A stretch of 64,000 nt of DNA from Bacterioplanoides sp965219715 (GTDB lineage Bacteria > Pseudomonadota > Gammaproteobacteria > Pseudomonadales > Oceanobacteraceae), in assembly GCF_965219715.1 (NCBI RefSeq), contig NZ_OZ244785.1, forward strand, positions 1,674,001 through 1,738,000. The letters run 5' to 3'. Both the position numbers and the translations under genes were made by a program. Positions within the stretch are counted from its first letter, which is position 1. Every line of letters starts with the position of its first letter. The notes below the pieces were generated by a model. The model did not search any database. It had not been told where the DNA came from and saw only the letters and a list, made by a program, of their open reading frames with translations. This document shows, one piece after another, positions 44,411 through 53,545 of this stretch.

Positions 44411-44435
44411 GCCTGGGGTTTGGGCCTGATATCAA

Positions 44436-45464
44436 TCAGATCGCCAATTCCTTTCGAACAATTTCCGCTCCGGCACTCAACGCTTTCAGCTTGTCACGTG
44501 CAATATCTCGCGATAATGGTGCCATTCCACAGTTAGTGCATGGATAGAGCTTATCGGCGTCGACATACTTAAGTGCCTGGCGCAGAGTTGCGGCAACTTC
44601 ATCCGGAGTTTCAATTGTGTCCGTAGCGACATCAATTGCGCCCACCATAACTTTTTTACCGCGAATCAGTTCCAGTACCTCGAATGGTACCCGGCCGTTA
44701 TGGCATTCCAGAGAAATAATGTCGATCGATGATTGTCGTAATGCTGGAAACGTTTTTTCATAGTGTAGCCACTCGTTACCGAGTGTTTTCTTCCAGTCGG
44801 TATTAGCTTTAATGCCGTAGCCATAACAGATATGAACCGCGGTTTCACATTTTAGGCCTTCCGTGGCTTTTTCCAGTGCTTCGACTCCCCAATCGACCAC
44901 GTCATCAAGAAACACGTTAAATGCCGGTTCGTCGAATTGAATAATGTCGACACCCGCGGCTTCCAGTTCTTTTGCTTCCTGATTTAGGGCTTTGGCAAAT
45001 TCAAAGGCCAGCGTTTTTCGGTCTTTGTAATAATCATCATATAAGGTATCAACCATTGTCATCGGCCCGGGTAGAGCCCACTTGATGGGTTGATTGGTTT
45101 GTGAGCGTAAAAATTTGGCATCTTCCACAAACACCGGCTTCTGCCGTGACACCGGGCCTACGATGCCAGGAACCTCGGCATCGTAGCGATTACGAATAAA
45201 AACAGTTTTCTTGTTCTGCCAATCCACACCGCTGAGATGTTCGATAAAAGTGGTTACAAAATGCTGGCGGGTTTGTTCTCCATCACTAGCGATATCGATA
45301 CCTGCGTTATCTTGCTCTTGCAGCGTAATACGAAGGGCATCTTTCTTAGCGGAGGCCAATTCATTACCTTGCATTTTCCATGGAGACCAGAGTTTCTCTG
45401 GCTCAGCCAGCCACGAGGGTTTTGGTAAGCTGCCAGCAGTTGAAGTGGGCAATAGTATTTTCAT
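44436..45464 (-). CDS. mesD: Folate-independent methionine synthase MesD (core MetE)
   Basis: The 342-aa protein is only the C-terminal catalytic barrel of MetE. It has the zinc-site elements of HICYGYG and CHNGRVPFEVLE, and PCTNCGMAPLSRD near the end. MesD-type enzymes make methionine from homocysteine without methyltetrahydrofolate and work together with MesX and oxygen. The gene begins 15 nt after the mesX stop. ATG 45464 is preferred over the frame start at 45476. Confidence 0.9.
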   Translation of the reverse strand: MKILLPTSTAGSLPKPSWLAEPEKLWSPWKMQGNELASAKKDALRITLQEQDNAGIDIASDGEQTRQHFVTTFIEHLSGVDWQNKKTVFIRNRYDAEVPGIVGPVSRQKPVFVEDAKFLRSQTNQPIKWALPGPMTMVDTLYDDYYKDRKTLAFEFAKALNQEAKELEAAGVDIIQFDEPAFNVFLDDVVDWGVEALEKATEGLKCETAVHICYGYGIKANTDWKKTLGNEWLHYEKTFPALRQSSIDIISLECHNGRVPFEVLELIRGKKVMVGAIDVATDTIETPDEVAATLRQALKYVDADKLYPCTNCGMAPLSRDIARDKLKALSAGAEIVRKELAI

Positions 45465-45479
45465 ATTTCTTATCATGCC

Positions 45480-46481
45480 TTATAGAGCGTAATTTTCAGA
45501 CCATTGATCCAGTACTTTCTGGAATGGTTTAATAAAGTTTTCTTCGGCAAACTTACCTTGTTTTACCGCCAACTGGCTGCGCTCTTCCCGGTCATAAACG
45601 ATCTGAGTTAATGAATGATCTGCGTGCCTCAGGTTTGGTTGGTAACGTGTTCCGGCGACTGCGTTGGCATTATAAATTTCCGGACGATAAATCTTCTGGA
45701 AAGTCTCCATGGTGCTGATGGTACTGATCAGCTCCAGATTGGTGTAATCCGTCAGTAAATCCCCGAAGAAATAAAAAGCCAATGGTGCAACGCTGTTTGG
45801 TGGCATGAAGTAACGCACCTCAAGACCCATTTTTTTAAAATATTGTTCCGTTAGTGACGATTCATTCGGCAGATATTCAACGCCTAGTACCGGGTGTTGG
45901 TTGTCAGTACGCTGATACACCTTGTTGTCAGAGACACTCAGACAGATTACTGGTGGCTTGCTGAAGTTTTGTCGATAGGATTCTGAGCGGACAAAATCTT
46001 TAAATAACTTGCCATGCAGATCACCGAAGTTATCCGGAATACTGAACTGGGGCTTATCCTTATTGTGATCCAGCAATAACACACTGAAGTCGTAGTCACG
46101 CACGTAAGACGAAAAGTTATTACCTACAATTCCTTCAATACGCTTATTGGTTTTGTGATCAACGATATGAGTCTTAAGAATTTCGATGGTCGGAAAGGTT
46201 TCGCCACTGCCGTTAATATCGATATCGACGGATACGATTTCCAGCTCAACAGAATAGCGGTCTGCTTTTGGATTATCCCAGGACGCCAGTGCATTAAAAC
46301 GACTATCCACCATTCGCAAGGCATTGCGCAGATTCTGTTCTCGGCTTGCACCACGTGCCAGGTTGGCGAAATTAGTGGTAATGCGGGTACCGTCCGCAGG
46401 CTGATAGCTTTCATCAAAACTGATTTTTTTGATCGCATAGCTGAAGCGTTTGTCAGCAACATTGTCGAATGCGTTACTCAT
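45480..46481 (-). CDS. mesX: DUF1852 protein, MesX partner of methionine synthase
   Basis: This 333-aa DUF1852 protein has the family start MSNAFDNVADKRFSYAIKKI and the segments YDFSVLLLDHNKDKPQF and EVRYFMPPNSVAPLAFYFFG. DUF1852 proteins (MesX) are needed with MesD for folate-independent methionine synthesis and are nearly always encoded next to it, as here. Its own biochemical role is not settled. Confidence 0.92.
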   Translation of the reverse strand: MSNAFDNVADKRFSYAIKKISFDESYQPADGTRITTNFANLARGASREQNLRNALRMVDSRFNALASWDNPKADRYSVELEIVSVDIDINGSGETFPTIEILKTHIVDHKTNKRIEGIVGNNFSSYVRDYDFSVLLLDHNKDKPQFSIPDNFGDLHGKLFKDFVRSESYRQNFSKPPVICLSVSDNKVYQRTDNQHPVLGVEYLPNESSLTEQYFKKMGLEVRYFMPPNSVAPLAFYFFGDLLTDYTNLELISTISTMETFQKIYRPEIYNANAVAGTRYQPNLRHADHSLTQIVYDREERSQLAVKQGKFAEENFIKPFQKVLDQWSENYAL

Positions 46482-46786
46482 AATCTGCCATTCCTTTCTG
46501 CGTTAATCTCAAAGTCTCTTGTTAAGTGTTAGTTATACGCAGACTCTAACTTGAATAAAAACGATATTTTTTCACCAAAAATTGAATTTACTTCAAGATA
46601 AGGTTTCAGAACGGATATCCTTAATAACCAGCCTTTCCTTCCTCCTGGCTTTCACCACCCTGATCAGCCACCAGAATGCAGCAACAGCAGCTCTTTCTTC
46701 TGAAACGGCATCATTGGCCCTTAATCTGGCCAATAAACACTGTTAACTTTCCGTCATCATTATGGAAACAGCATTTGGAAAGGGTT
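46482..46786. other. Divergent promoter region of mesX and the saccharopine-dehydrogenase-like gene
   Basis: About 300 bp, AT-rich near 46540-46600. It probably holds both promoters. An upstream open frame to 46676 does not continue the following protein family. No riboswitch motif recognised. Confidence 0.5.
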
Positions 46787-48046
46787 ATGCCTGCTAAAAA
46801 GTTTGATCTGATTGTGTTTGGCGCCAGCAGCTTTGTTGGTGAAATTCTGACCCGCTACCTGGCGGAAACCTATGGTCTGGATGGTGAGTTGAGCTGGGCC
46901 ATCGCCGGCCGTAGCGAACGTAAGCTGCAAAAAGTACGTGGCACTCTGGCACCAATTCTGGGTGACAAAGCCAAAGACGTTGAATATCTGATAGCCGATG
47001 CAGCCGATGAAGACGCATTAAAAGAGCTGACTGCCAAAACCAAGGTGATTGTATCCACCGTTGGTCCTTATGCGTTATACGGCGAACCGCTGGTGAAAGT
47101 CTGCGCCGAAAACGGTACCGACTACTGTGACCTCACAGGTGAAGCCCAGTGGATCAAACGCATGCTGGAGAAATACGAAGCCAAAGCACAAGAATCAGGC
47201 GCCCGAATCGTGCACTGCTGTGGCTTTGATTCCGTTCCATCGGATATGGGTGTCTACTTCCTGCAGCAGCAGGCGGAGCAGGAATTCGGAGCTATGGCGC
47301 CGCGCATTAAGATGCGTGTGAAAGCCGCAAAAGGTGGTATGTCGGGTGGTACCGTTGCCAGCATCATCAACCTCACCAAAGAAGCGGTTGCCAATCCTGG
47401 TCTGCGAAAAGAGCTGGCTAACCCGTTTTCGATCTGTCCTCCGGGCACAGGTTTCACTGCTCGCCAGCCTAACGTTACCAGCTCGGTGATGGACAAAGAT
47501 TTTAAGTCCTGGGCAACGCCTTTTATTATGGCTGCCATTAACACACGCGTGGTTCACCGTACTAACGCCCTGCGTGAAAAAGCCTACGGCGAAGAATTTG
47601 TTTACGACGAAGCCATGCTCACCGGCAAAGGCTTTAAGGGACGTATGATGGCTATGGCCGTTGTTGGTGGCCTCGGTGCCTTTATGGTGGGTGCGGTGAT
47701 GAAACCAACCCGCTGGTTACTGGAAAGCTATGTTTTACCTAAGCCTGGTGAAGGCCCAAGCCCGAAAGAACAGGAAAACGGTTTTTACGATATTCGTTTT
47801 AAAGGCTTCCTGAAAGACGGCCGCACCATTGTGACCAAAGTGACCGGTGACCGCGATCCGGGTTACGGATCAACCGCTAAAGTGCTGGGTCAGGCAGCCA
47901 CTTCCCTGGCTTTGGATTTCCACACCGGTACCCGTAAGAAAGGTAAAAAAGGTGGCTTCTGGACACCAGCATCCATTTTCGACGATCGTTATATTCAACG
48001 TCTGCGTGATCACGCCGGTGTTGAGTTTGAAGTAGTGGAAAAATAA
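46787..48046 (+). CDS. Saccharopine-dehydrogenase-like reductase (trans-enoyl-reductase family)
   Basis: The 419-aa protein has an N-terminal Rossmann domain (FDLIVFGASSFVGEILTRYL) and the segments VSTVGPYALYGEPLVKVC and GGMSGGTVASII typical of the saccharopine dehydrogenase-like family, whose mycobacterial members act as trans-acting enoyl reductases on lipid intermediates. A hydrophobic stretch (MAVVGGLGAFMVGAV) near 290-305 suggests membrane contact. ATG 46787 with GGAAAGGG upstream is chosen. The substrate is unknown. Confidence 0.85.
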   Translation: MPAKKFDLIVFGASSFVGEILTRYLAETYGLDGELSWAIAGRSERKLQKVRGTLAPILGDKAKDVEYLIADAADEDALKELTAKTKVIVSTVGPYALYGEPLVKVCAENGTDYCDLTGEAQWIKRMLEKYEAKAQESGARIVHCCGFDSVPSDMGVYFLQQQAEQEFGAMAPRIKMRVKAAKGGMSGGTVASIINLTKEAVANPGLRKELANPFSICPPGTGFTARQPNVTSSVMDKDFKSWATPFIMAAINTRVVHRTNALREKAYGEEFVYDEAMLTGKGFKGRMMAMAVVGGLGAFMVGAVMKPTRWLLESYVLPKPGEGPSPKEQENGFYDIRFKGFLKDGRTIVTKVTGDRDPGYGSTAKVLGQAATSLALDFHTGTRKKGKKGGFWTPASIFDDRYIQRLRDHAGVEFEVVEK

Positions 48047-48070
48047 TTCCCGATTTCACTGATCTGGAAA

Positions 48071-48097
48071 AAGCGGCTAATAATAGCCGCTTTTTTT
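48071..48097 (+). terminator. Terminator of the reductase gene
   Basis: AAGCGGCTA and TAGCCGCTT form a 9-bp stem followed by seven T residues. Confidence 0.88.
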
Positions 48098-48346
48098 ATG
48101 TGATTGCCCTTCTGATTTCCACAATTCGCGCCAGCCATATCACGTCACAAACATACCGGATTACGACATCTAATTTTTCCACTACCTGTTTTTGTCGGCC
48201 ACCAACCTTTACCCGAAATAAACTGTCATTCTGGCTCATTTCTACCATTTTTTAGCTCAGAAAATGGTTTTAGACTCCGCTGCATTGGGAATGGAGTCTC
48301 ACTTTATTAGCAACAAAAATAACTAGAAATACCAGTGGAGATCTTT
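48098..48346. other. Promoter region of the first sphingomyelinase
   Basis: About 250 bp with no ORF. TTAGACTCCGC near 48270 and GGAATGGA nearby recur before the second sphingomyelinase gene (near 50175), which suggests a shared regulatory sequence. Confidence 0.45.
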
Positions 48347-49930
48347 ATGTTGCCCTTCAAAAACAGGCTCAGCACCATCGTCCTCGCCGCCAGCATCAGT
48401 GCGTCTTCGTTTGCCATGTCGAACGCACCAGTGCCAGCGGCTCAGGACACCCAACCTCCAGCCCAGCCAACAGATGTAGCACCAGTCAGTGGGTTGTCTT
48501 ATGCGGACGACCTGAAGCTGCTGGCCTACAACGTTTATATGTTGCCACGAGCTATCTCAGACTGGTCGCCCGATGCGCGCGCTCAGTTGCTGTTACAGTC
48601 TGATGTATTTAACGGTCACGACGTTGTTATTCTGGATGAAGTCTTTGATAACACCGCATCAACAACTCTGTTGAACGGCCTGAAAAATAAATACCCCCAT
48701 CAGACAGAAGTCCTTGGTCGCAGCCAAAACGGCTGGGATCAAACGCAGGGCTCCTATACCAGCACCACCATTGAAGATGGTGGCGTGGCCGTCATCAGCC
48801 GCTGGCCGATAGAAGAAAAAGTTCAGTACGTTTTTAAAGATTCCTGTGGCTTTGACGCGACATCAAACAAAGGTTTCGTGTACGCCAAAGTCAATAAAAA
48901 CGGCGCGATCTATCACGTGATCGGTACACATGTTCAGGCAGTCGACAGCATGTGTAACGGTGGCTCCGCAGCGATCCGTAAAAAACAATTCGCCGAAATG
49001 CAGCAGTTTATCGCCAGTAAAAATATTCCCGCTGACGAAGTCGTCTTTATGGGTGGCGACTTTAACGTGATTAAAGGCAGCGACGAATACGCTGACATGC
49101 TGGAAACCTTAAAAGCCAGCCAGCCAGACTCTTATGCCGGTTTTGATTCCACCTGGGATCCAAAAACCAATGGTATTGCAGCGTACAACTATCCTGATCT
49201 GCACAGCGAATATCTGGATTATATTTTTGTTTCTCGTGATCATGCTCAGCCAACTTATTGGCATAACCAGGCTTTGGACGTTACCACCTCACGCTGGCAG
49301 GACGATAACCATCAATATCAGGAATTATCCGATCATTATCCGATTGCAGCCTTCTCATACGCGGATAAAAACACCCGCACTGAAAGCTATCGCGATGTGA
49401 ATACCCCATACAGCCAGGTGCGTTTCCGTAACGAAGCCAATGGCGCCTACATTAAAATTGATACTGGTGACAGCAGCGGCTGGATGACCATTAACGGCTC
49501 TGCTAATGATCCGGCCACCAGCTTTAATCTGGACAATTGGTTCCCGAAAAACCGTGCCTTCTGTATTCGTAATGACGACTTCGTTCAGGTACAGGGTAAC
49601 GCTCGTGCGGGTTCTTATTGGAACTGGTGGTTAGGTGGTGGTTCCGGCAACTACGCTTATTACACTAAAAACAATGATGCTTCGAATAAACTGCGTATCC
49701 GTATTCTGAACGACGATGGTGACTGCCTGAAAAATGGTGATAAAGTTGCGTTTGTTGATCGCAGCACAGTCAATGGCACAGACTACTACGTTCAGCGCTG
49801 GCCGTCGGGTTCATGGAAAGACTATATGTTTATGTGGTCTGGCTCTGTTGGTGCCAACGAAACCTTCACTGTCGAAATGGGTGAAGGTCAGAAGCAAGAC
49901 TGGAGCTCTAAACTAAGATATCTGCCATAA
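48347..49930 (+). CDS. Secreted sphingomyelinase C-like phosphodiesterase, copy 1
   Basis: The 527-aa secreted protein has a signal peptide (about 1-28, AASISASSFAMS), an endonuclease/exonuclease/phosphatase (EEP) catalytic domain at about 50-360 and a C-terminal domain of about 160 aa. Catalytic residues are visible: YNVYMLP Asn, LDEVFDN Glu, GGDFNVIKG Asp/Asn and the terminal SDHYPI with its His. These match bacterial sphingomyelinase C (beta-toxin) enzymes, which cleave sphingomyelin to ceramide and phosphocholine. GGAG lies 8 nt before ATG 48347. The C-terminal domain (RFRNEANGAYIKID onward) is almost identical to that of the next gene. Confidence 0.92.
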   Translation: MLPFKNRLSTIVLAASISASSFAMSNAPVPAAQDTQPPAQPTDVAPVSGLSYADDLKLLAYNVYMLPRAISDWSPDARAQLLLQSDVFNGHDVVILDEVFDNTASTTLLNGLKNKYPHQTEVLGRSQNGWDQTQGSYTSTTIEDGGVAVISRWPIEEKVQYVFKDSCGFDATSNKGFVYAKVNKNGAIYHVIGTHVQAVDSMCNGGSAAIRKKQFAEMQQFIASKNIPADEVVFMGGDFNVIKGSDEYADMLETLKASQPDSYAGFDSTWDPKTNGIAAYNYPDLHSEYLDYIFVSRDHAQPTYWHNQALDVTTSRWQDDNHQYQELSDHYPIAAFSYADKNTRTESYRDVNTPYSQVRFRNEANGAYIKIDTGDSSGWMTINGSANDPATSFNLDNWFPKNRAFCIRNDDFVQVQGNARAGSYWNWWLGGGSGNYAYYTKNNDASNKLRIRILNDDGDCLKNGDKVAFVDRSTVNGTDYYVQRWPSGSWKDYMFMWSGSVGANETFTVEMGEGQKQDWSSKLRYLP

Positions 49931-49947
49931 ACCTCTCGCTGGCTTTT

Positions 49948-49989
49948 ATAAAAAACCGCACTGGTCATCAAACAGCTGCGGTTTTTTAT
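49948..49989 (+). terminator. Terminator of sphingomyelinase copy 1
   Basis: ATAAAAAACCGCA and TGCGGTTTTTTAT form a 13-bp stem. Confidence 0.85.
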
Positions 49990-50241
49990 TGATAAAACAC
50001 TCCGACATTTATCCACGATTGTTCTGGACAATTTCCGCCAATCATATTGCGCCACTGACTGCCAACTTACGCCATTCTTCTTTGCCAGATTCCATGACTG
50101 GCGGCCTCCGCCAACTCCCCTGAATAAGCTTTCAACCTGGCTCATAAAGCCCATATCTCGAGAAATTATCTCACCTTAGACTCCGCCAGATCAGGAATGG
50201 AAGCCTTCGGTTGTAATAATAAAAACTCTGTGGAGACCCAA

Positions 50242-51816
50242 ATGTCACCTGTCACCTATCGATTAAACGCACTGCTTCTTGCTGCTGTTGCCAGCAGCAC
50301 ATCCATGGCCATGTCTGAAACCCCGCAGGCACCTGCTCCTTCCGATCCGGTTGTTACCAATCCAACACCACAACCCAGTGGTCTGGCATACGCTGATGAC
50401 CTGAAACTACTGGCTTACAACGTATTTATGTTACCGGGTGCGGTTTCTAATTACGGTCAGACTGAGCGTGCAGGATTGATACTGCAGTCGGATGTTATTC
50501 ACGGTCACGACGCTATTATTCTGAACGAACTATTCCACAACAGCGCCTCCCAGGTGTTACTGGATGGCCTGAAAACTCAGTACCCAAATCAAACACCGGT
50601 CATGGGTCGTGGCTACGATGGCTGGGATCAGACGCTGGGTTCTTACAGCAGTACCACTCCGGAAGACGGCGGTGTTGCCATTGTCAGTCGCTGGCCAATC
50701 GAAGAACAGATTCAGTACGTTTACAAAGATGCCTGCGCCGCAGACTGGTTTTCTAACAAAGGGTTTGTTTACGTCCGCCTGAATAAAAATGGCAACGACT
50801 ACCATGTGATTGGTACCCACGCACAGGCACAAAACAGCGGTTGTTCCGACGCAGCGGGCGTACGTAAAAAGCAATTCACCGAAATGCAGCAGTTTATTGC
50901 GGCCAAAAACATTCCGGCCGATGAAGTTCTGTTTATTGGTGGCGACTTTAACGTCATTAAAAGCAGTGACGAATATCCGGATATGCTGGAAACACTGCGC
51001 GTAACCGCACCCGATGCGTATGCCGGTTTTGATACCTCCTGGGATCCGGAATCCAACGGCATGGCTGCAACTCAGTACCCGGATCTGCCAAGCGAGTACC
51101 TGGACTATATTTTTGTCTCTCGCGATCACGCTCAGCCGACTTACTGGCATAACCAGTCACTGGACGTAACGTCACCACGCTGGAGTGTCGATAATTATCA
51201 GTATCAGGAATTATCCGATCACTACCCGATTGCTGGTTTCTCTTATGCAGATGCGAACACCCGTACCGAGAGCTACCGTACCGTTAACGAACCATATCGC
51301 CAGGTTCGCTTCCGCAATGAAGCCAATGGTGCCTACATTAAAATTGATGCCGGCGACAGCAATGGCTGGATGACCATTAACGGTTCTGCCAATGACGCCG
51401 CCACCAGTTTTAATCTGGATAACTGGTTCCCGAAAAACCGTGCTTTCTGTATTCGTAACGACGATTTCGTTCAGGTACAGGGCAACGCTCGTGCCGGTTC
51501 CTACTGGAACTGGTGGCTAGGTGGTGGTTCCGGTAACTACGCTTATTACACCAAAAATAATGATGCTTCTAACAAGCTGCGTATCCGCATTCTGAACGAC
51601 GATGGCGACTGCCTGAAAAACGGCGACAAAGTTGCCTTTGTTGATCGCAGCACAGTGAACGGTCAGGATTATTACGTTCAACGCTGGCCATCCGGCTCAT
51701 GGAAAGACTATATGTTTATGTGGTCTGGCTCTGTCGGCGCCAACGAAACCTTCACCGTTGAAATGGGCGAAGGTCAGAAGCAAGACTGGAGCTCGAAGCT
51801 GAGATACGCTCAATAA
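50242..51816 (+). CDS. Secreted sphingomyelinase C-like phosphodiesterase, copy 2
   Basis: The 524-aa paralogue of the preceding gene has a signal peptide with AAVASSTSMAMS, the same EEP residues (YNVFMLP, NELFHN, GGDFNVIKS, SDHYPI) and the same C-terminal domain. The catalytic domains differ at many positions (roughly two thirds identical by eye), while the C-terminal 160 aa differ at only about seven. GGAG lies 6 nt before ATG 50242. A separate terminator and promoter region precede it, so the two genes can be expressed independently. Confidence 0.92.
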   Translation: MSPVTYRLNALLLAAVASSTSMAMSETPQAPAPSDPVVTNPTPQPSGLAYADDLKLLAYNVFMLPGAVSNYGQTERAGLILQSDVIHGHDAIILNELFHNSASQVLLDGLKTQYPNQTPVMGRGYDGWDQTLGSYSSTTPEDGGVAIVSRWPIEEQIQYVYKDACAADWFSNKGFVYVRLNKNGNDYHVIGTHAQAQNSGCSDAAGVRKKQFTEMQQFIAAKNIPADEVLFIGGDFNVIKSSDEYPDMLETLRVTAPDAYAGFDTSWDPESNGMAATQYPDLPSEYLDYIFVSRDHAQPTYWHNQSLDVTSPRWSVDNYQYQELSDHYPIAGFSYADANTRTESYRTVNEPYRQVRFRNEANGAYIKIDAGDSNGWMTINGSANDAATSFNLDNWFPKNRAFCIRNDDFVQVQGNARAGSYWNWWLGGGSGNYAYYTKNNDASNKLRIRILNDDGDCLKNGDKVAFVDRSTVNGQDYYVQRWPSGSWKDYMFMWSGSVGANETFTVEMGEGQKQDWSSKLRYAQ

Positions 51817-51856
51817 TCCTGATTAGGCTCGGGTAAACCAAATACTCGACAATAAA

Positions 51857-51891
51857 AAAGCCCGGCTCTGACGCATCAGATCCGGGCTTTT
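51857..51891. terminator. Bidirectional terminator
   Basis: AAAGCCCGG and CCGGGCTTTT form a strong stem with T-runs on both strands, between sphingomyelinase copy 2 and the convergent His-rich gene. Confidence 0.85.
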
Positions 51892-51924
51892 ACATTTCCA
51901 GTGTATTTAATTTTTTTCAGCCAA

Positions 51925-52263
51925 TCAGTTCACGACTTCTAATGGCCCATGATCGTCGCAATGACCATCGTGAACATGATGCAAGCGGCCATCCACCAGA
52001 TAATCAATATGATCACCATGAGGGACGGCTTCATGACCACAACCAGGGCCATGTACGTGATCACCACAACTGTGCAGCGGATGACAACCACCTGGGTTTT
52101 TATCGCTGACTTCAATCACGTGTTCGTCCTGATGATCCTGGTGTGGGTGATGTAAATGGCCATCATGAATGTAGTCCACATGACCCTCATGACGAATCGC
52201 TGTGTGACCACAGTTGGGCCCATGTTGATGTTCGGGGTGGGAAGCAGTGTGCTGACAAGCCAT
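51925..52263 (-). CDS. His-rich metal-binding protein with internal duplication
   Basis: The 112-aa protein is about one quarter His and consists of two copies of the unit HGPxCGHxxxxHxxHxDYxxDGxLHHxH (near 14-40 and 71-97) joined by a spacer containing GGCHPLHSCGDH. Such proteins bind zinc, nickel or copper; the role may be storage or chaperone. No signal peptide is seen, so it is cytoplasmic. AAGGA precedes ATG 52263. No transporter neighbour indicates which metal. Confidence 0.8.
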   Translation of the reverse strand: MACQHTASHPEHQHGPNCGHTAIRHEGHVDYIHDGHLHHPHQDHQDEHVIEVSDKNPGGCHPLHSCGDHVHGPGCGHEAVPHGDHIDYLVDGRLHHVHDGHCDDHGPLEVVN

Positions 52264-52528
52264 ATCTCAATCCTTCTGAAGTTGCTGGTACAACAATCCT
52301 AGTCCTTAATCCCTTATTTCCAATAGTTAAAAATACTGAATCCGAACATAAAAACTGAGTTCAGATATTTTTATTCCATTTATTAATAATACTGAAAAGA
52401 TATAACGTAACACCTGCCCAAACCAGGGTGACACCGAAAACCTGAGGTGTTTCCACCTTTAACGCCTTAACCAACATGATATTCTTGCGCCTCAAAGATC
52501 ACAGTGAGTAATCAGAGTGCAGGGTTCC

Positions 52529-53545
52529 ATGCGCATTACCATGCTAATGCCAGTGTTAAACAACTTTCGTCATAATGCAGAGACGGCCAGCGGCTTAAAA
52601 CAGCAGTTGTCAGATGCATTGCAATTGGGCGAAGAACAACTGCGTAATCCTAATCTGCGCCTGCCTATCGATCAGGTTGACCGTTTGCTGGCTGCTGCAA
52701 AACAAATCAGCAAGCAACCAGAACTGGGATTAGTTGCCGGGCAAAAGTTCGAGTTAAAGAACTATGGTTTGTTGGGGTTTATGCTGAGCTACTGCGATAC
52801 CTTTGCCGAAGTGGCCGACCTCTCTACATGTTATTATCGCTATTTATCGTCAGATAAAGCACCGATTATAGAGCAACGCGACGGCTGCGTTATTGCACGC
52901 CACAAAGTAAGTGCCGGCCAAGCGGAAGAAGAACGCACCCGGGCAGAACTATTCGTCAGCGCTATTTTGCAAAGTGCGAGAATTTTATGCAGCCAGGCTA
53001 TTCCGCTACAGTCACTAAAATTCCAGTTTCCGGAACCTGAATACAGTGAACTGTACAACCACTATTTCCCTGAAACTAACATCAGCTTTAATCACAGCCA
53101 TACCGAATTAATCTTTGATGAATCCTGCTTAGACGTTCGCCTGGATTTTCCTGACCAGGCAATGAAAGCGGCGATCCGCCAACAACTGGATGATGTAATT
53201 CATAAAGAACAAGCCAGTGGCTATATTCAGCAAGTCAGTAATATCCTGACGCAGCAGGATCAGGGCTTTGCTTTTAACCTGACGTTAAACGAAGTGGCTT
53301 CCCTGCTGAATATCAGCGGTAAAACCTTATCACGACGATTGCAACAGGAAGGCAGCAGCTTTAAACAATTACACGAACAGGTACGCCACCAGTTTGCGGT
53401 GAAGTTGCTGAGGAATAGACAAAATAAAATCGATCACATTGCTCTGGAGCTTGGCTACGCCGATCGCTCATCATTTGACCGCTCTTTCAGCCGCCGGGAA
53501 GGTGTCTCCCCGGCCGCTTTCCGGACTGGTTTAAATACAGATTAA
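52529..53545 (+). CDS. AraC-family transcriptional regulator
   Basis: The 338-aa protein has an arabinose-binding-like N-terminal domain of the OruR/ArgR class (about 20-200) and a C-terminal AraC HTH pair: FNLTLNEVASLLNISGKTLSRRL and HIALELGYADRSSFDRSFSRREGVSP. It lies end to end with the MpaB-type oxygenase gene, overlapping it by 4 bp, so it may regulate that gene. The frame opens at GTG 52517, but ATG 52529 follows AGGG. Confidence 0.9.
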   Translation: MRITMLMPVLNNFRHNAETASGLKQQLSDALQLGEEQLRNPNLRLPIDQVDRLLAAAKQISKQPELGLVAGQKFELKNYGLLGFMLSYCDTFAEVADLSTCYYRYLSSDKAPIIEQRDGCVIARHKVSAGQAEEERTRAELFVSAILQSARILCSQAIPLQSLKFQFPEPEYSELYNHYFPETNISFNHSHTELIFDESCLDVRLDFPDQAMKAAIRQQLDDVIHKEQASGYIQQVSNILTQQDQGFAFNLTLNEVASLLNISGKTLSRRLQQEGSSFKQLHEQVRHQFAVKLLRNRQNKIDHIALELGYADRSSFDRSFSRREGVSPAAFRTGLNTD

